9,372 bases of DNA from Eubacteriales bacterium (GCA_029974855.1 JARKQO010000191.1:1-9372); one strand, 5' to 3'. Numbered from the stretch's first letter, positions 1 to 7,194 are shown. Notes: generated by a model not told the origin, from the letters alone. A program made the numbers and translations.

Positions 1-830
1 AACAGGGTCCCCATCAGCAGCGTGGCCGCCCCCATGATCCCCTCCTTGATGCCGATGTTCCCCGGCACGATGGCCACGATGCTGGCCAGCCAGCTGACGC
101 TGTTGTAAAACAGGGCTTCGTAGAGGGTCACCGGCAGGCCCATGGCCTGAAAACAGACCTGGTACAGAAAAAGCTGGATCACGTTGTTCGCTATCAGGCA
201 GCCCAGTAGCCGCCAAAGCATCCCCCGGTTCCGGAGCAAGGCGTTAAAGCCCTCCACCACATCCCGCAGCAAGCGGTATCTTTGCAGAATCGGCAGGTTC
301 TTCCCCGGCACCCACAGGGAAAAGGCGGTAAAGGCACCCAAAACCGCCGTGCCCAGGACCCAGAGGATCCACAGGGTGGCGGGCCACTGGCCCTGGAGGA
401 AGCCCACGCACAGCAAGGCCACCAGGATTTGGAGCAAGGAAAAGGCCACCCCGAACACGATGTTGCCCGCAGCCATGCTGACGGACTTGGTATAGGCCAG
501 GCCCTTTACCCGCTTGTAGTAGGCCGCGGAAAACACCAAATCCGCCCGCAGGGGCAGCACATAGGCCATGGCGTTGCTGACGCTGACCACCCCCATCCAA
601 TCCGTCAGGTCCAAGGGCAGCCCATAGGTCCGCAGGATCACCAGATGGTACACGCAGTTCACCAACGCGCTGCCCAGGGCCAGGGCCACCAGCAGCGCCA
701 CGGTGGCCCCGTCCAGCCGCAGCAGCTTCTCCATGTCCGCCCGGTTTTGGTACACATAAACCGCCAGCAGCCCCAGCAGGAGCAGCATCAGGGCCCAGGA
801 GGCCAATTTTTTCCAGTCCGGTTTCTTCAA
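1..830 (-). CDS. LPG_synthase_TM / UPF0104-like polytopic membrane protein (partial, 3' end outside window)
   Basis: The reading frame stays open for 276 codons from a TTG at 830 and leaves the window at base 1, so the C-terminus is missing. There is no ATG or GTG start upstream in this frame. The TTG sits 10 nt after an AAGGAAG box (847-841), and another in-frame TTG at 851 has no such box. The protein is hydrophobic, with likely membrane segments near residues 11-28, 43-66, 118-142, 152-174, 209-229 and 240-256. A mid-protein N-x-M-x-Y-x-L-P-L-R-A-D stretch (86-97) and PGNIGIKEG (256-264) resemble the conserved loops of the LPG_synthase_TM/UPF0104 family (AglD, YbhN and MprF N-terminal type). 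Members often sit in glycan clusters and are thought to move or modify lipid-linked substrates, but this one's activity is unknown. It follows the amidotransferase on the same strand by 61 bp, so it is probably in the same operon. Family call is moderate to good; function is inference. Confidence 0.75.
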   Translation of the reverse strand, partial: MKKPDWKKLASWALMLLLLGLLAVYVYQNRADMEKLLRLDGATVALLVALALGSALVNCVYHLVILRTYGLPLDLTDWMGVVSVSNAMAYVLPLRADLVFSAAYYKRVKGLAYTKSVSMAAGNIVFGVAFSLLQILVALLCVGFLQGQWPATLWILWVLGTAVLGAFTAFSLWVPGKNLPILQRYRLLRDVVEGFNALLRNRGMLWRLLGCLIANNVIQLFLYQVCFQAMGLPVTLYEALFYNSVSWLASIVAIVPGNIGIKEGIMGAATLLMGTL

Positions 831-840
831 AAGCAGATGC

Positions 841-847
841 CTTCCTT
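841..847 (-). promoter_or_regulatory. Ribosome binding site deciding the TTG start at 830
   Basis: AAGGAAG on the minus strand lies 10 nt before TTG 830. It is the only good purine box upstream of this frame and is why 830 is chosen over the in-frame TTG at 851. Confidence 0.55.
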
Positions 848-855
848 CCAAGGGA

Positions 856-893
856 AACGGCCCGGGGCCGCCTGGGCCCGAACCGTGGCCGTT
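856..893 (-). other. Stable inverted repeat at the end of the minus-strand amidotransferase gene
   Basis: The arms 856-862 and 887-893 are perfect 7-bp complements (AACGGCC / GGCCGTT). Inside them a second G+C-rich stem pairs roughly 863-869 with 875-880, with one bulged base. The outer arm begins inside the TAA stop of the amidotransferase (892-894). Downstream on the minus strand there are only three T and then CCC, so it lacks a proper U-tract. It could be a weak or partial terminator, an mRNA-processing or stability hairpin that sets the ratio of the two genes, or a chance product of high G+C. Confidence 0.4.
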
Positions 894-2001
894 ACCTTTT
901 TTTGGGCCCCATCCGCAGCCACCGGGCCACCACCAGCAGGGGGTCGGTCCGGTACTCGGTATGCTCATGGGCGGGGGCAGCCATGATCTCCTCATATTTC
1001 CGGTCGGAAATCTTCAGCTTTTCCTTGATCTGGGCGATGTAGCCCGCCATCATGGCCTCGTCGTACAAAGGCAGGGCCAGCTCCTGGAGGGCTTCCTCCC
1101 GGGTCATCTGCCCGCTTACGATCATGCTGCTTAAATGGGAGGTGCGCTTGTCCACCCCAAACTTTTGGGGGAACCACACCAACTGCACAAAGGCCGTGAA
1201 CACGTTTTCCAGATGCTTGCTGCCATAGTACTCAAACCCGCAGAACTCCTTCAGCTCCGCAAAGGCCCTGGCCCTGTTGTAATCGATATAGTTCAGGGGC
1301 CGGGGGCTTTGGATGCCCAGGGCGAACTCATCCCATACCCGTTGATAGGCCGAGAGGAACTTGAGCTTGTCCAGCCCGGTGTCCCCGAAGCGGCGGTTGA
1401 TGTCCTTCATGTTCACCAGGTCGGCGGCGGTGTGGGTGTTGCCCTGTTGGAGGATGCACTCCAGGGCCCAGTTGCCCCCGCTGAGGAAGTATTTGATCTT
1501 CTTTTGCCGCATCAGGGCGTAGATTTCCGCAAACAGCACATTGTCCTGGGGCGCGGCCAAATTGGCCACCCCGGCCTTCATATAGGCCTTGCTGAGGCCG
1601 TAAAACTGGGGCCCGTCCGGGGCCACCACCACGTAGCGGATGCCCGTGGCCTTCACCAGCTTCTTCAAATTTCCCTTGCTGATGTCGGTGTCAAAGCCGT
1701 CGTCGATGTGCACGCCCAAAATCCGCAGGCCCTTCTGATGCCCCAGATACAGCAGGTAGCTGCTGTCCAGGCCCCCGGATAGGCCCATGACGCAGTCAAA
1801 CTCCTTGCCCTGGCCCTCCTTTTTCAGGGTTTCCACCAAAGCGTCCAGCTTCCGGGCCCCCTCCTGGTTGGGAAAATAGAGGGTGTCCCTCTCGGCCAGG
1901 GCCTTGGCGCAGTAATTGCAGCGCCCCTGTCCGTCAAAGCGGATGGTGGAATCGGAAGCATTGTCCATTACACATCGGGTACACCGGACGATCTCCTCCA
2001 T
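892..2001 (-). CDS. N-acetyl sugar amidotransferase (PP-loop, PseA/WbpG/LegG-like)
   Basis: A 369-residue protein, normal for the family. It begins with a zinc-ribbon-like pair CxxC (C7, C10) and CxxC (C28, C31) around RFDGQGRCNYC. The ATP-binding PP-loop SGGLDSS follows at 75-81, with IDDGFDTD just after it (about 107-114). Known relatives (WbpG, PseA, LegG) adenylate an N-acetyl sugar and replace the acetyl oxygen with ammonia, giving an acetamidino group on nonulosonic acids or O-antigen sugars. The ammonia normally comes from HisH/HisF-like partners, and neither is in this window. The start at 2001 is chosen because AAGGAGG (2016-2010) lies 8 nt upstream and the CxxC region follows at once. 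An upstream ATG at 2046 lies before the predicted transcription start. It is the first gene of the leftward operon. Family call is firm; the sugar substrate is unknown. Confidence 0.88.
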   Translation of the reverse strand: MEEIVRCTRCVMDNASDSTIRFDGQGRCNYCAKALAERDTLYFPNQEGARKLDALVETLKKEGQGKEFDCVMGLSGGLDSSYLLYLGHQKGLRILGVHIDDGFDTDISKGNLKKLVKATGIRYVVVAPDGPQFYGLSKAYMKAGVANLAAPQDNVLFAEIYALMRQKKIKYFLSGGNWALECILQQGNTHTAADLVNMKDINRRFGDTGLDKLKFLSAYQRVWDEFALGIQSPRPLNYIDYNRARAFAELKEFCGFEYYGSKHLENVFTAFVQLVWFPQKFGVDKRTSHLSSMIVSGQMTREEALQELALPLYDEAMMAGYIAQIKEKLKISDRKYEEIMAAPAHEHTEYRTDPLLVVARWLRMGPKKR

Positions 2002-2034
2002 GAAGTGCGCCTCCTTCCAAATTGAGCCTTCCCC

Positions 2035-2063
2035 ATGATACGGCAAAAGGGCGGGTTTGGCAA
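2035..2063 (-). promoter_or_regulatory. Sigma70-type promoter for the leftward operon
   Basis: On the minus strand, TTGCCA (2063-2058) and TATCAT (2040-2035) are separated by exactly 17 bp. Transcription would begin near 2028, leaving a leader of about 27 nt that contains the AAGGAGG box of the amidotransferase gene. Predicted by eye from consensus match and spacing. Confidence 0.6.
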
Positions 2064-2066
2064 GCC

Positions 2067-2079
2067 GGCGCTTTTCGCC
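2067..2079. promoter_or_regulatory. Short palindrome between the two divergent -35 boxes
   Basis: GGCG and CGCC, 4-bp arms around CTTTT, lie in the 24-bp gap between the leftward -35 (2058-2063) and the rightward -35 (2088-2093). A regulator bound here could affect both promoters. The arms are short and could be chance, so this is only a candidate operator. Confidence 0.2.
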
Positions 2080-2087
2080 ATCTTCTC

Positions 2088-2116
2088 TTGATTTTCGAGG
2101 GTCTTTCCTTTAGAAT
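2088..2116 (+). promoter_or_regulatory. Sigma70-type promoter for the rightward operon
   Basis: TTGATT (2088-2093) and TAGAAT (2111-2116) are separated by 17 bp, with 5 of 6 matches in the -10 box. Transcription would start near 2123, about 28 nt before the ATG at 2151, and includes the AAGGGGG box at 2136-2142. The -10 overlaps the alternative ATG at 2115 and lies downstream of the ATG at 2022, which argues against both longer starts. Confidence 0.6.
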
Positions 2117-2150
2117 GGGTGTATTCAAAAGGAAGAAGGGGGCCTTCAGG

Positions 2151-3299
2151 ATGGCCGCTGCTTTGGAAAACAACAGGGAAGAGATCCTGCGGCTGAAACG
2201 CTGCACCAAATGCCTGCTTCCGGAAACCTTTCCCTTCATCCGGTTTGACGAGGAAGGGGTATGCAACTACTGCCACCACTTTTCCAAGGTGAAGGTCCAG
2301 GGGGAGGAAAGGCTGCGGCAGGTGGCGGAGCCCCTGCGGAAAAAGGGCGGGCCTGATTGCATCGTCATGTTCAGCGGCGGGCGGGATTCCAGCTATGCGC
2401 TGCACTATGTGAAGAAGGTGCTGGGCATGAACCCCATCGCTTTTACCTACGACTGGGGCATGTCCACCCCCCAGGCGGAGAGCAACCAGCGGCGCATGTG
2501 TGAAGCCCTGGGGGTGGAGCAGGTGCTGGTGCGGGCCAACATCCCGCAAAAGCGGGAGAACATCCGCAAAAACATCCAGGCCTGGCTGAAAAAGCCGGAT
2601 TTGGGCATCATTCCGCTGTTTATGGCCGGGGACAAGCAGTTTTTCCGCCATGTGAACCGGGTGGCCACGGACAGGGGGATTCCTTTGGTGTTTTTGGGGG
2701 TGAACCCCTTTGAGAAAACCGATTTCAAAACCGGCTTTTGCGGGGTGGAGCCCAACTTTCAGGCCCAGAGGATCTACTCCCTCACCGGCAAGGGCAAGGC
2801 GAAGCTGCTATCCTACTATTTGGGGCAGTTTTTGCGGAACCCCGCCTACCTGAACGGCTCCCTCCCGGACACGGCGGACGCGTTTTTCTCCTTTTACAGC
2901 ATCAAGCAGGAGCAGCTGGATTTGTACCACTACATCATGTGGGACGAAAACACCGTGAACGATGTGCTGCTGCACCAATACGGCTGGGAGCTGGCCCCGG
3001 ACTGCCCCACCACCTGGCGCATCGGGGACGGCACGGCGGCGTTTTACAACTACATCTATTATACCGTGGCGGGCTTCACCGAGAACGATACCCTGCGCAG
3101 CAACCAGATCCGCCAGGGCATGCTGGGCCGGGAGGAAGCCCTTGGCCTGGTCCGGGAGGAGAACCGGCCCCGGGAGGCTTCCCTGCGGTGGTATTTCGAC
3201 ACCGTGGGCCTGGATTTTGACCAGGTCATCGCGGGGGTCAACGCCATGCCCAAGCTGTACGAAAGAAGGAATGAGCCATGCGTGCCCGCCTCCCGGTGA
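2151..3299 (+). CDS. Second, divergent PP-loop N-acetyl sugar amidotransferase-like protein
   Basis: A 382-residue protein from ATG 2151, which has AAGGGGG 8 nt upstream. Longer in-frame starts at 2022 and 2115 are rejected because the promoter overlaps or follows them. It shares the plan of the divergent neighbour: CxxC (C18, C21), CxxC (C38, C41) within RFDEEGVCNYC, and a PP-loop SGGRDSS at 75-81. Near the C-terminus, GREEAL parallels TREEAL of the neighbour. Between and beyond these the sequences differ strongly: this one carries FTYDWGMSTPQAES after the PP-loop, where the other has IDDGFDTD. The likely chemistry is ATP-dependent amidation or a related adenylating reaction on a sugar intermediate. 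The acceptor is unknown, and a different substrate from the neighbour is likely. It leads the rightward operon and overlaps the next gene by 22 bp. The superfamily is sure; the exact reaction is inference. Confidence 0.82.
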   Translation: MAAALENNREEILRLKRCTKCLLPETFPFIRFDEEGVCNYCHHFSKVKVQGEERLRQVAEPLRKKGGPDCIVMFSGGRDSSYALHYVKKVLGMNPIAFTYDWGMSTPQAESNQRRMCEALGVEQVLVRANIPQKRENIRKNIQAWLKKPDLGIIPLFMAGDKQFFRHVNRVATDRGIPLVFLGVNPFEKTDFKTGFCGVEPNFQAQRIYSLTGKGKAKLLSYYLGQFLRNPAYLNGSLPDTADAFFSFYSIKQEQLDLYHYIMWDENTVNDVLLHQYGWELAPDCPTTWRIGDGTAAFYNYIYYTVAGFTENDTLRSNQIRQGMLGREEALGLVREENRPREASLRWYFDTVGLDFDQVIAGVNAMPKLYERRNEPCVPASR

Positions 3300-5125
3300 A
3301 AGTGCTGGCGGCGGCCCTGGCCCTTCTGTCCCTGGCGGCGCTGGGGGTGGACTTCACCGCCCCGGCGGGGGAGATCCTCCGCGTTGAGCCCTTTGCCGGG
3401 ATTTGGGCTTTGGGGGCCCTGGCCCTGTTTTGGGGGTACGGTGTTCTTTGCCGCGAAAAAAGGGCGTTTTCCCAAGGAGGCCTGTGGCTGCTGTCCCTTT
3501 TGTTTGCGGGGATGGCCACCTTGGCCCAGAGCTTTGCGCTGCTGGGCACCGCGGAGTTGCTGACCCGGAGCTTGGAGATGAAAATCAAGGCCCTGCTGTA
3601 TTTTGCCGGGCGCGTACCCCTGTATTACGGGGCCATGGCGCTGCTGCAAAGGGCCCTCAGGGGCGATTCGCCGTTTTCCGGCCTTGACCGGGCGGCTCCA
3701 GGGGAATCCCTATTGACCCGGCTGGCCCAAAGGCCCTGGGGCGTATGGGCCCTGGCGGCGCTGCTGCTGCTTTGCTGGCTCCCTTACTATGCCTTGCTTT
3801 TTCCGGGCATGGTCAGCAACGACAGCGTGACCCAGCTGAAGCAAATCCATGGGCTTCAGCCCCTTTCCGCAGGCAATCCCCTCTTCCAGACCCTGTTGCT
3901 GGGAGCCTTCAGCCTGCCCTTGGGGCCGGACGCGGCGGTGGCGGCGTTTTGCTGCGTCCAGGCGCTGCTGATGGCCCTGGTGTTCGCCTACACCCTTCGG
4001 GCCTTGGCCCAGGCGGGCTCGCCCCGGTGGGTGAATGCTTTGGCTTTGGGCTTTTTTGCCCTGTGCCCCATCTTTCCCCTGTATGCCTTTTGCATCGGCA
4101 AGGATGCCAATTTTGCCACGGCTGTGCTGTATTTTATGCTGATGGTGTGGCGGGCGCTGCGGCAGCCCGGGGAACAGCCCTTGCCCAGGCGGTATGGGGT
4201 GGGCCTTTGCGTTTCCGCCGCGCTGCTGGTGCTGCTCCGCAACCCGGGGATATACCTGGCTTTGCTGGCTTTGGCGCTGCTGCTGGGGTACACTTTGGTC
4301 ACGGGCCGGAGGCGGCGGGGAAGGCCCTGGGGCATGCCCCTGGCCGCGCTGGCGGCTGTGGCTCTTGCCTGGGGGGGACTGAACCTGGTGCTGGTTCCGC
4401 TGATGAAGCCTTTGCCCATGCCCGAAACCGAGAATTACTCCGTGCCTGTGCAGCAGGTGGCGCGCACTGTGGCCTCGGCGCCGGAAGCCCTCACGGAGGA
4501 GGAGCGGGCCGTCATCGACGGGGTGCTGGAGCTGGACAGCCTGAAAAAGGAATACAACGGCGAGCTCAGCGATCCCGTCAAGAACCTGTGGAGGCCAGAG
4601 GCCACCCCGGCCCAGAAGGCCGCGTTCTGGAAAACCTGGCTTTCCTTGGGGGCAAAGCACCCCGCCACGTACTTCAGCGCGTTTTTCCACAACACTTACG
4701 GCTACCTGTATCCGGGCTATGTGTCGGTGATCAAGCCCACGCTGATCAACGGGGAGGAGGGCCGCAGGAAGGAGCTGAAGGGGGTCATGGATTTTGCCAT
4801 CACCCCCCGGATGGAGCCGCTGGAAAGGGTCATAGACCGCCTCATGGGCCAGCCCCTGTTCCGACTGGCTATTGCCCCCGGGCTCTACGGCTGGATCGCG
4901 CTGTTCGCTTTGGTAACGCTGCTGCAAAGCCGCAAAAAGAGCCTGGCCATCGCCGCCCTTCCGGCGCTGTTCGCGCTGCTGGGCTGCCTGCTGTCGGCGG
5001 TGAACGGCTATCTCCGCTATGCCCTGCCGCTGTATTACTGCGCTGTGCCGCTGCTGGCCCTGTGCGCCCAGGCCCTCCGGGAGCCCGCCCCCGGGGCCGC
5101 GCGGCCCAAGGGCCAGGCCTCATAG
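3278..5125 (+). CDS. DUF6020-like polytopic membrane protein, possible GT-C-type transferase
   Basis: A 615-residue membrane protein. ATG 3278 has AAGGA 7 nt upstream and lies inside the end of the preceding gene (22-bp overlap), so translation is probably coupled. Hydrophobic segments occur near 7-24, 42-57, 66-90, 103-124, 156-176, 201-240, 252-290, 308-341, 352-378, 533-550 and 556-600. A PGMVSNDSVTQ motif (176-186) follows the fifth segment, where GT-C enzymes carry acidic catalytic residues in an outside loop. Further landmarks are KDANFATA (275-282), RNPGIY (321-326), YSVPVQQVAR (387-396) and HNTYGYLYP (471-479). These resemble my memory of the DUF6020 family of uncharacterised Firmicutes and Actinobacteria membrane proteins. 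A long soluble loop spans about 380-530. The presumed job is to transfer or handle a lipid-linked sugar at the outer membrane face; that is inference from context. Confidence 0.75.
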   Translation: MRARLPVKVLAAALALLSLAALGVDFTAPAGEILRVEPFAGIWALGALALFWGYGVLCREKRAFSQGGLWLLSLLFAGMATLAQSFALLGTAELLTRSLEMKIKALLYFAGRVPLYYGAMALLQRALRGDSPFSGLDRAAPGESLLTRLAQRPWGVWALAALLLLCWLPYYALLFPGMVSNDSVTQLKQIHGLQPLSAGNPLFQTLLLGAFSLPLGPDAAVAAFCCVQALLMALVFAYTLRALAQAGSPRWVNALALGFFALCPIFPLYAFCIGKDANFATAVLYFMLMVWRALRQPGEQPLPRRYGVGLCVSAALLVLLRNPGIYLALLALALLLGYTLVTGRRRRGRPWGMPLAALAAVALAWGGLNLVLVPLMKPLPMPETENYSVPVQQVARTVASAPEALTEEERAVIDGVLELDSLKKEYNGELSDPVKNLWRPEATPAQKAAFWKTWLSLGAKHPATYFSAFFHNTYGYLYPGYVSVIKPTLINGEEGRRKELKGVMDFAITPRMEPLERVIDRLMGQPLFRLAIAPGLYGWIALFALVTLLQSRKKSLAIAALPALFALLGCLLSAVNGYLRYALPLYYCAVPLLALCAQALREPAPGAARPKGQAS

Positions 5126-5141
5126 CCAGGCTAACGAAAAA

Positions 5142-5148
5142 AAGGGAG
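5142..5148 (+). promoter_or_regulatory. Ribosome binding site for the GTG-start GT2 gene
   Basis: AAGGGAG lies 10 nt before GTG 5159 in the 33-bp gap after the preceding TAG stop. It supports the GTG as the start, directly ahead of the conserved MKLLIALPCFNE N-terminus. Confidence 0.6.
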
Positions 5149-5158
5149 AGACAGCCAC

Positions 5159-6139
5159 GTGAAACTTTTGATTGCACTGCCCTGCTTCAACGAGGCCGAA
5201 AAGATCGGGGAGGTGCTGGCCTCCATTCCCAAGTCCTACCAGGGCTTTGATTTTGTGCGCCTGCTGGTGGTGGACGACGGCAGTACCGACGACACCGCCA
5301 ATCTGGCGTTCGCGGCAGGGGCTACGGTGATCCGCCACAAGCACAACAAGGGGCTGGGCCAGGCCTTTCGCAGCGCCGTGGACTTTGCCCTGGACCACGG
5401 CTATGACGTGATGGTGAACATGGACGGGGACGGCCAGTTCAACCCTTCGGACATCGCCCGGCTGGTGGAACCCATTTTGAGGCAAAAGGCGGATTTTGTG
5501 ACGGCCTCGCGGTTTTTGAGCGGCAAGGAGATCCGGCACATGCCCCCGGTGAAGCGCTGGGGCAATGCCCGGATGAACGGCCTCATCAGCAGGCTTTGCG
5601 GCCAGCGGTTCTCCGACGTCAGCTGCGGCTTTCGGGCCTACAGCAGGGAAACGCTGCTGAAAATCAACTTCTACGGCCGCTTTACCTATACCCAGGAATC
5701 CTTCATCAGCTTTCATTTCCAAAATCTCGCCATGGAGGAGGTGCCCATTGACGTCACCTACTTCCCCGAGCGCAAGAGCCGGGTGGCGGGCAGCATCTTC
5801 AACTATCTGCAAAAGACCAGCAGCATCATTTTGGGGCTGATGCGGGACTACTATCCCATGAAGTTCTTTGGGATGCTGGGCGGCCTCTTTTTGGTGCCCA
5901 CGGCCATCTTCGGCCTGATGTTTTTGATCCATTACCTGACACTGGGCTATTTTTCGGGCTACATCTTCGCGGGGCTTATCGCCGCCTTCTGCCTGCTGAT
6001 CTCCATTTTGATGTTCTCCTTTGGGGTGGCCATGGAGAGCATGGTGCGCATCAACCGCAATGAAAACCGCATTCTCTACGAGGTGCGCAAGGCCGCCCCC
6101 ATCCAGCCCGACGAAAAAACGGAGGTACTGTACCGTTGA
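5159..6139 (+). CDS. Family 2 glycosyltransferase, DPM1/ArnC-like, with two C-terminal membrane segments
   Basis: A 326-residue protein with a GTG start. The GT-A domain begins with LIALPCFNE (4-12), then VVDDGSTDDT (37-46), the metal-binding DxD as MDGDGQ (D89, D91), and DVSCGFRAYSR (153-163), followed by ERKSRVAGS (204-212). Two hydrophobic stretches, about 237-260 and 266-290, anchor the C-terminus in the membrane. Enzymes of this layout (Dpm1, ArnC and GtrB types) usually move a sugar from a nucleotide donor to polyprenyl phosphate on the cytoplasmic face. The product then serves membrane GT-C transferases, and such candidates flank it here. The donor sugar cannot be read from the sequence. 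It overlaps the DUF354 gene by 4 bp. The family is certain and the lipid acceptor likely. Confidence 0.92.
   Translation: MKLLIALPCFNEAEKIGEVLASIPKSYQGFDFVRLLVVDDGSTDDTANLAFAAGATVIRHKHNKGLGQAFRSAVDFALDHGYDVMVNMDGDGQFNPSDIARLVEPILRQKADFVTASRFLSGKEIRHMPPVKRWGNARMNGLISRLCGQRFSDVSCGFRAYSRETLLKINFYGRFTYTQESFISFHFQNLAMEEVPIDVTYFPERKSRVAGSIFNYLQKTSSIILGLMRDYYPMKFFGMLGGLFLVPTAIFGLMFLIHYLTLGYFSGYIFAGLIAAFCLLISILMFSFGVAMESMVRINRNENRILYEVRKAAPIQPDEKTEVLYR
6121..6125 (+). promoter_or_regulatory. Ribosome binding site for the TTG-start DUF354 gene
   Basis: GGAGG lies 10 nt upstream of TTG 6136, inside the last codons of the GT2 gene. Together with the TTGA stop/start overlap it supports translational coupling. 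Confidence 0.6.
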
Positions 6140-7194
6140 GAATTTTGCTGACCATTGAGCACCCCGCCTGGGTGCACCAGTTCCACCATATCGTGCAAAG
6201 GCTCCGGGCCCAGGGGCATGAGGTGCTCACCTTGGCCGTGGAAAAGGACGGGGATACGGAGCTGCTGAAGAGCTACGGCATTCCCTACCGGCTCTGCGCG
6301 GGCACCACGGGCACCAATTTGGTGCAAAAGGGCTTCCTGTTTTTGTGGCTTTCCGTCCGCTTCACTTGGGAAAGCCTCCGCTGGAAGCCGGACGTGCACA
6401 TCGGCCGGGCCTCCCCCATGCAGGCCTTTGCCGCCTGGGTGGGCCGCAGGCCCCACCTGCTGTATGAGGATACCGAGGTGAGCAAATTCAGCCTGCGCCT
6501 TTGCAAGGTTTTTTCCACCGAGATTTTGACCCCCACCACCTTTCTGACGGACCTGGGCCCCAAGCAAAAGCGGCTGAACACCTACAAGGAGCTGTTTTAC
6601 CTCCATCCCTCCGTGTTCACCCCGGACAGGCAGGTGCTGCGGGAGGCGGGGTTTAACCCGGACGAGCCCTATGTGATCCTCCGCTTTGTGGCCTGGAACG
6701 CCAGCCACGATGTGGGCAAGCGGGGCCTGGATGCCCAGGGCAAGGAGGCCCTGGTAAAGCGCTTTGAAGAATACGGCAAGGTCTACGTCAGCGACGAGGG
6801 GACCTTGCCCCGGAGCCTGGAACCCTACCGCCTTCGCACTCCCTACGCCTTGGTTCACCACGTGCTGGCCTTTGCCCGGCTGGTGTACAGCGAGGGGGCC
6901 ACCATGGCCAGCGAAAGCGCGGTGCTGGGCACCCACGCCCTGTACGTGAACCCCATCGTCTCCGGCACCACCCGGGAGATGCACCAGCGCTATGAGTTGC
7001 TCTACCCCTTCAACGAGGGGGAGGACCGCTACGAAAGGGCCACGGAGAAGGCCCGGGAGCTGCTCCAGGACCCGGACCTTCAGGCCAAGGGCCGGAAGAA
7101 GCAGGCAAAGCTTCTGGCGGAAAAGATCGATATCAACCAATACTTTATCGAAGAAACGGAACGGCTGGCCCAGGCCGGGAGAAAAAGGACATGA
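6136..7194 (+). CDS. DUF354 family protein, GT-B-like predicted glycosyltransferase
   Basis: A 352-residue protein starting at a TTG that overlaps the previous stop (TTGA). The N-terminus MRILLTIEHPAWVHQFHHIV and GHEVLTLAVEKDG match the DUF354 family opening: a beta strand, a P-x-x-V-H-x-F turn, then a Rossmann helix. A SEGATMASESAVLGT stretch (about 251-265) corresponds to the G-G-T-M-x-x-E-x-A-x-L-G-T signature of the second Rossmann domain, where GT-B proteins such as UDP-GlcNAc 2-epimerase or MurG bind a nucleotide-sugar phosphate. There is no signal peptide or membrane segment. DUF354 proteins are widespread in archaea and some bacteria and occur in glycan clusters. Their reaction is not well established, so glycosyltransferase or epimerase-like are both possible. 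The stop overlaps the next start as ATGA. Family call is strong; function is inferred. Confidence 0.82.
   Translation: MRILLTIEHPAWVHQFHHIVQRLRAQGHEVLTLAVEKDGDTELLKSYGIPYRLCAGTTGTNLVQKGFLFLWLSVRFTWESLRWKPDVHIGRASPMQAFAAWVGRRPHLLYEDTEVSKFSLRLCKVFSTEILTPTTFLTDLGPKQKRLNTYKELFYLHPSVFTPDRQVLREAGFNPDEPYVILRFVAWNASHDVGKRGLDAQGKEALVKRFEEYGKVYVSDEGTLPRSLEPYRLRTPYALVHHVLAFARLVYSEGATMASESAVLGTHALYVNPIVSGTTREMHQRYELLYPFNEGEDRYERATEKARELLQDPDLQAKGRKKQAKLLAEKIDINQYFIEETERLAQAGRKRT

Noticed and set aside
282..986. A 234-codon plus-strand open frame opposite the leftward genes
   Set aside because: The product is Q, H, G and P rich and unlike any protein family. The minus strand carries a convincing membrane protein and the end of the amidotransferase.
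1135..1782. A 215-codon plus-strand open frame within the minus-strand amidotransferase
   Set aside because: It is an antisense shadow of a gene with intact CxxC and PP-loop motifs.
2022..2150. Longer N-terminus of the second amidotransferase from ATG 2022 or 2115
   Set aside because: The predicted -35/-10 lies at 2088-2116, so these codons would be upstream of or at the promoter. The extra residues are not like the family's N-terminus, and ATG 2151 has a well-spaced AAGGGGG.
3710..4927. A 405-codon open frame on the minus strand opposite the DUF6020-like gene
   Set aside because: Its product is rich in Q, G, H, P and R with no domain, typical of an antisense shadow in G+C-rich DNA. The plus-strand gene has a ribosome binding site, membrane segments and family motifs.
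3745..5250. A 501-codon plus-strand open frame overlapping the DUF6020-like and GT2 genes
   Set aside because: It is an out-of-frame shadow. The product is low-complexity A/G/P/R and it runs through the start of a clear GT2 gene.
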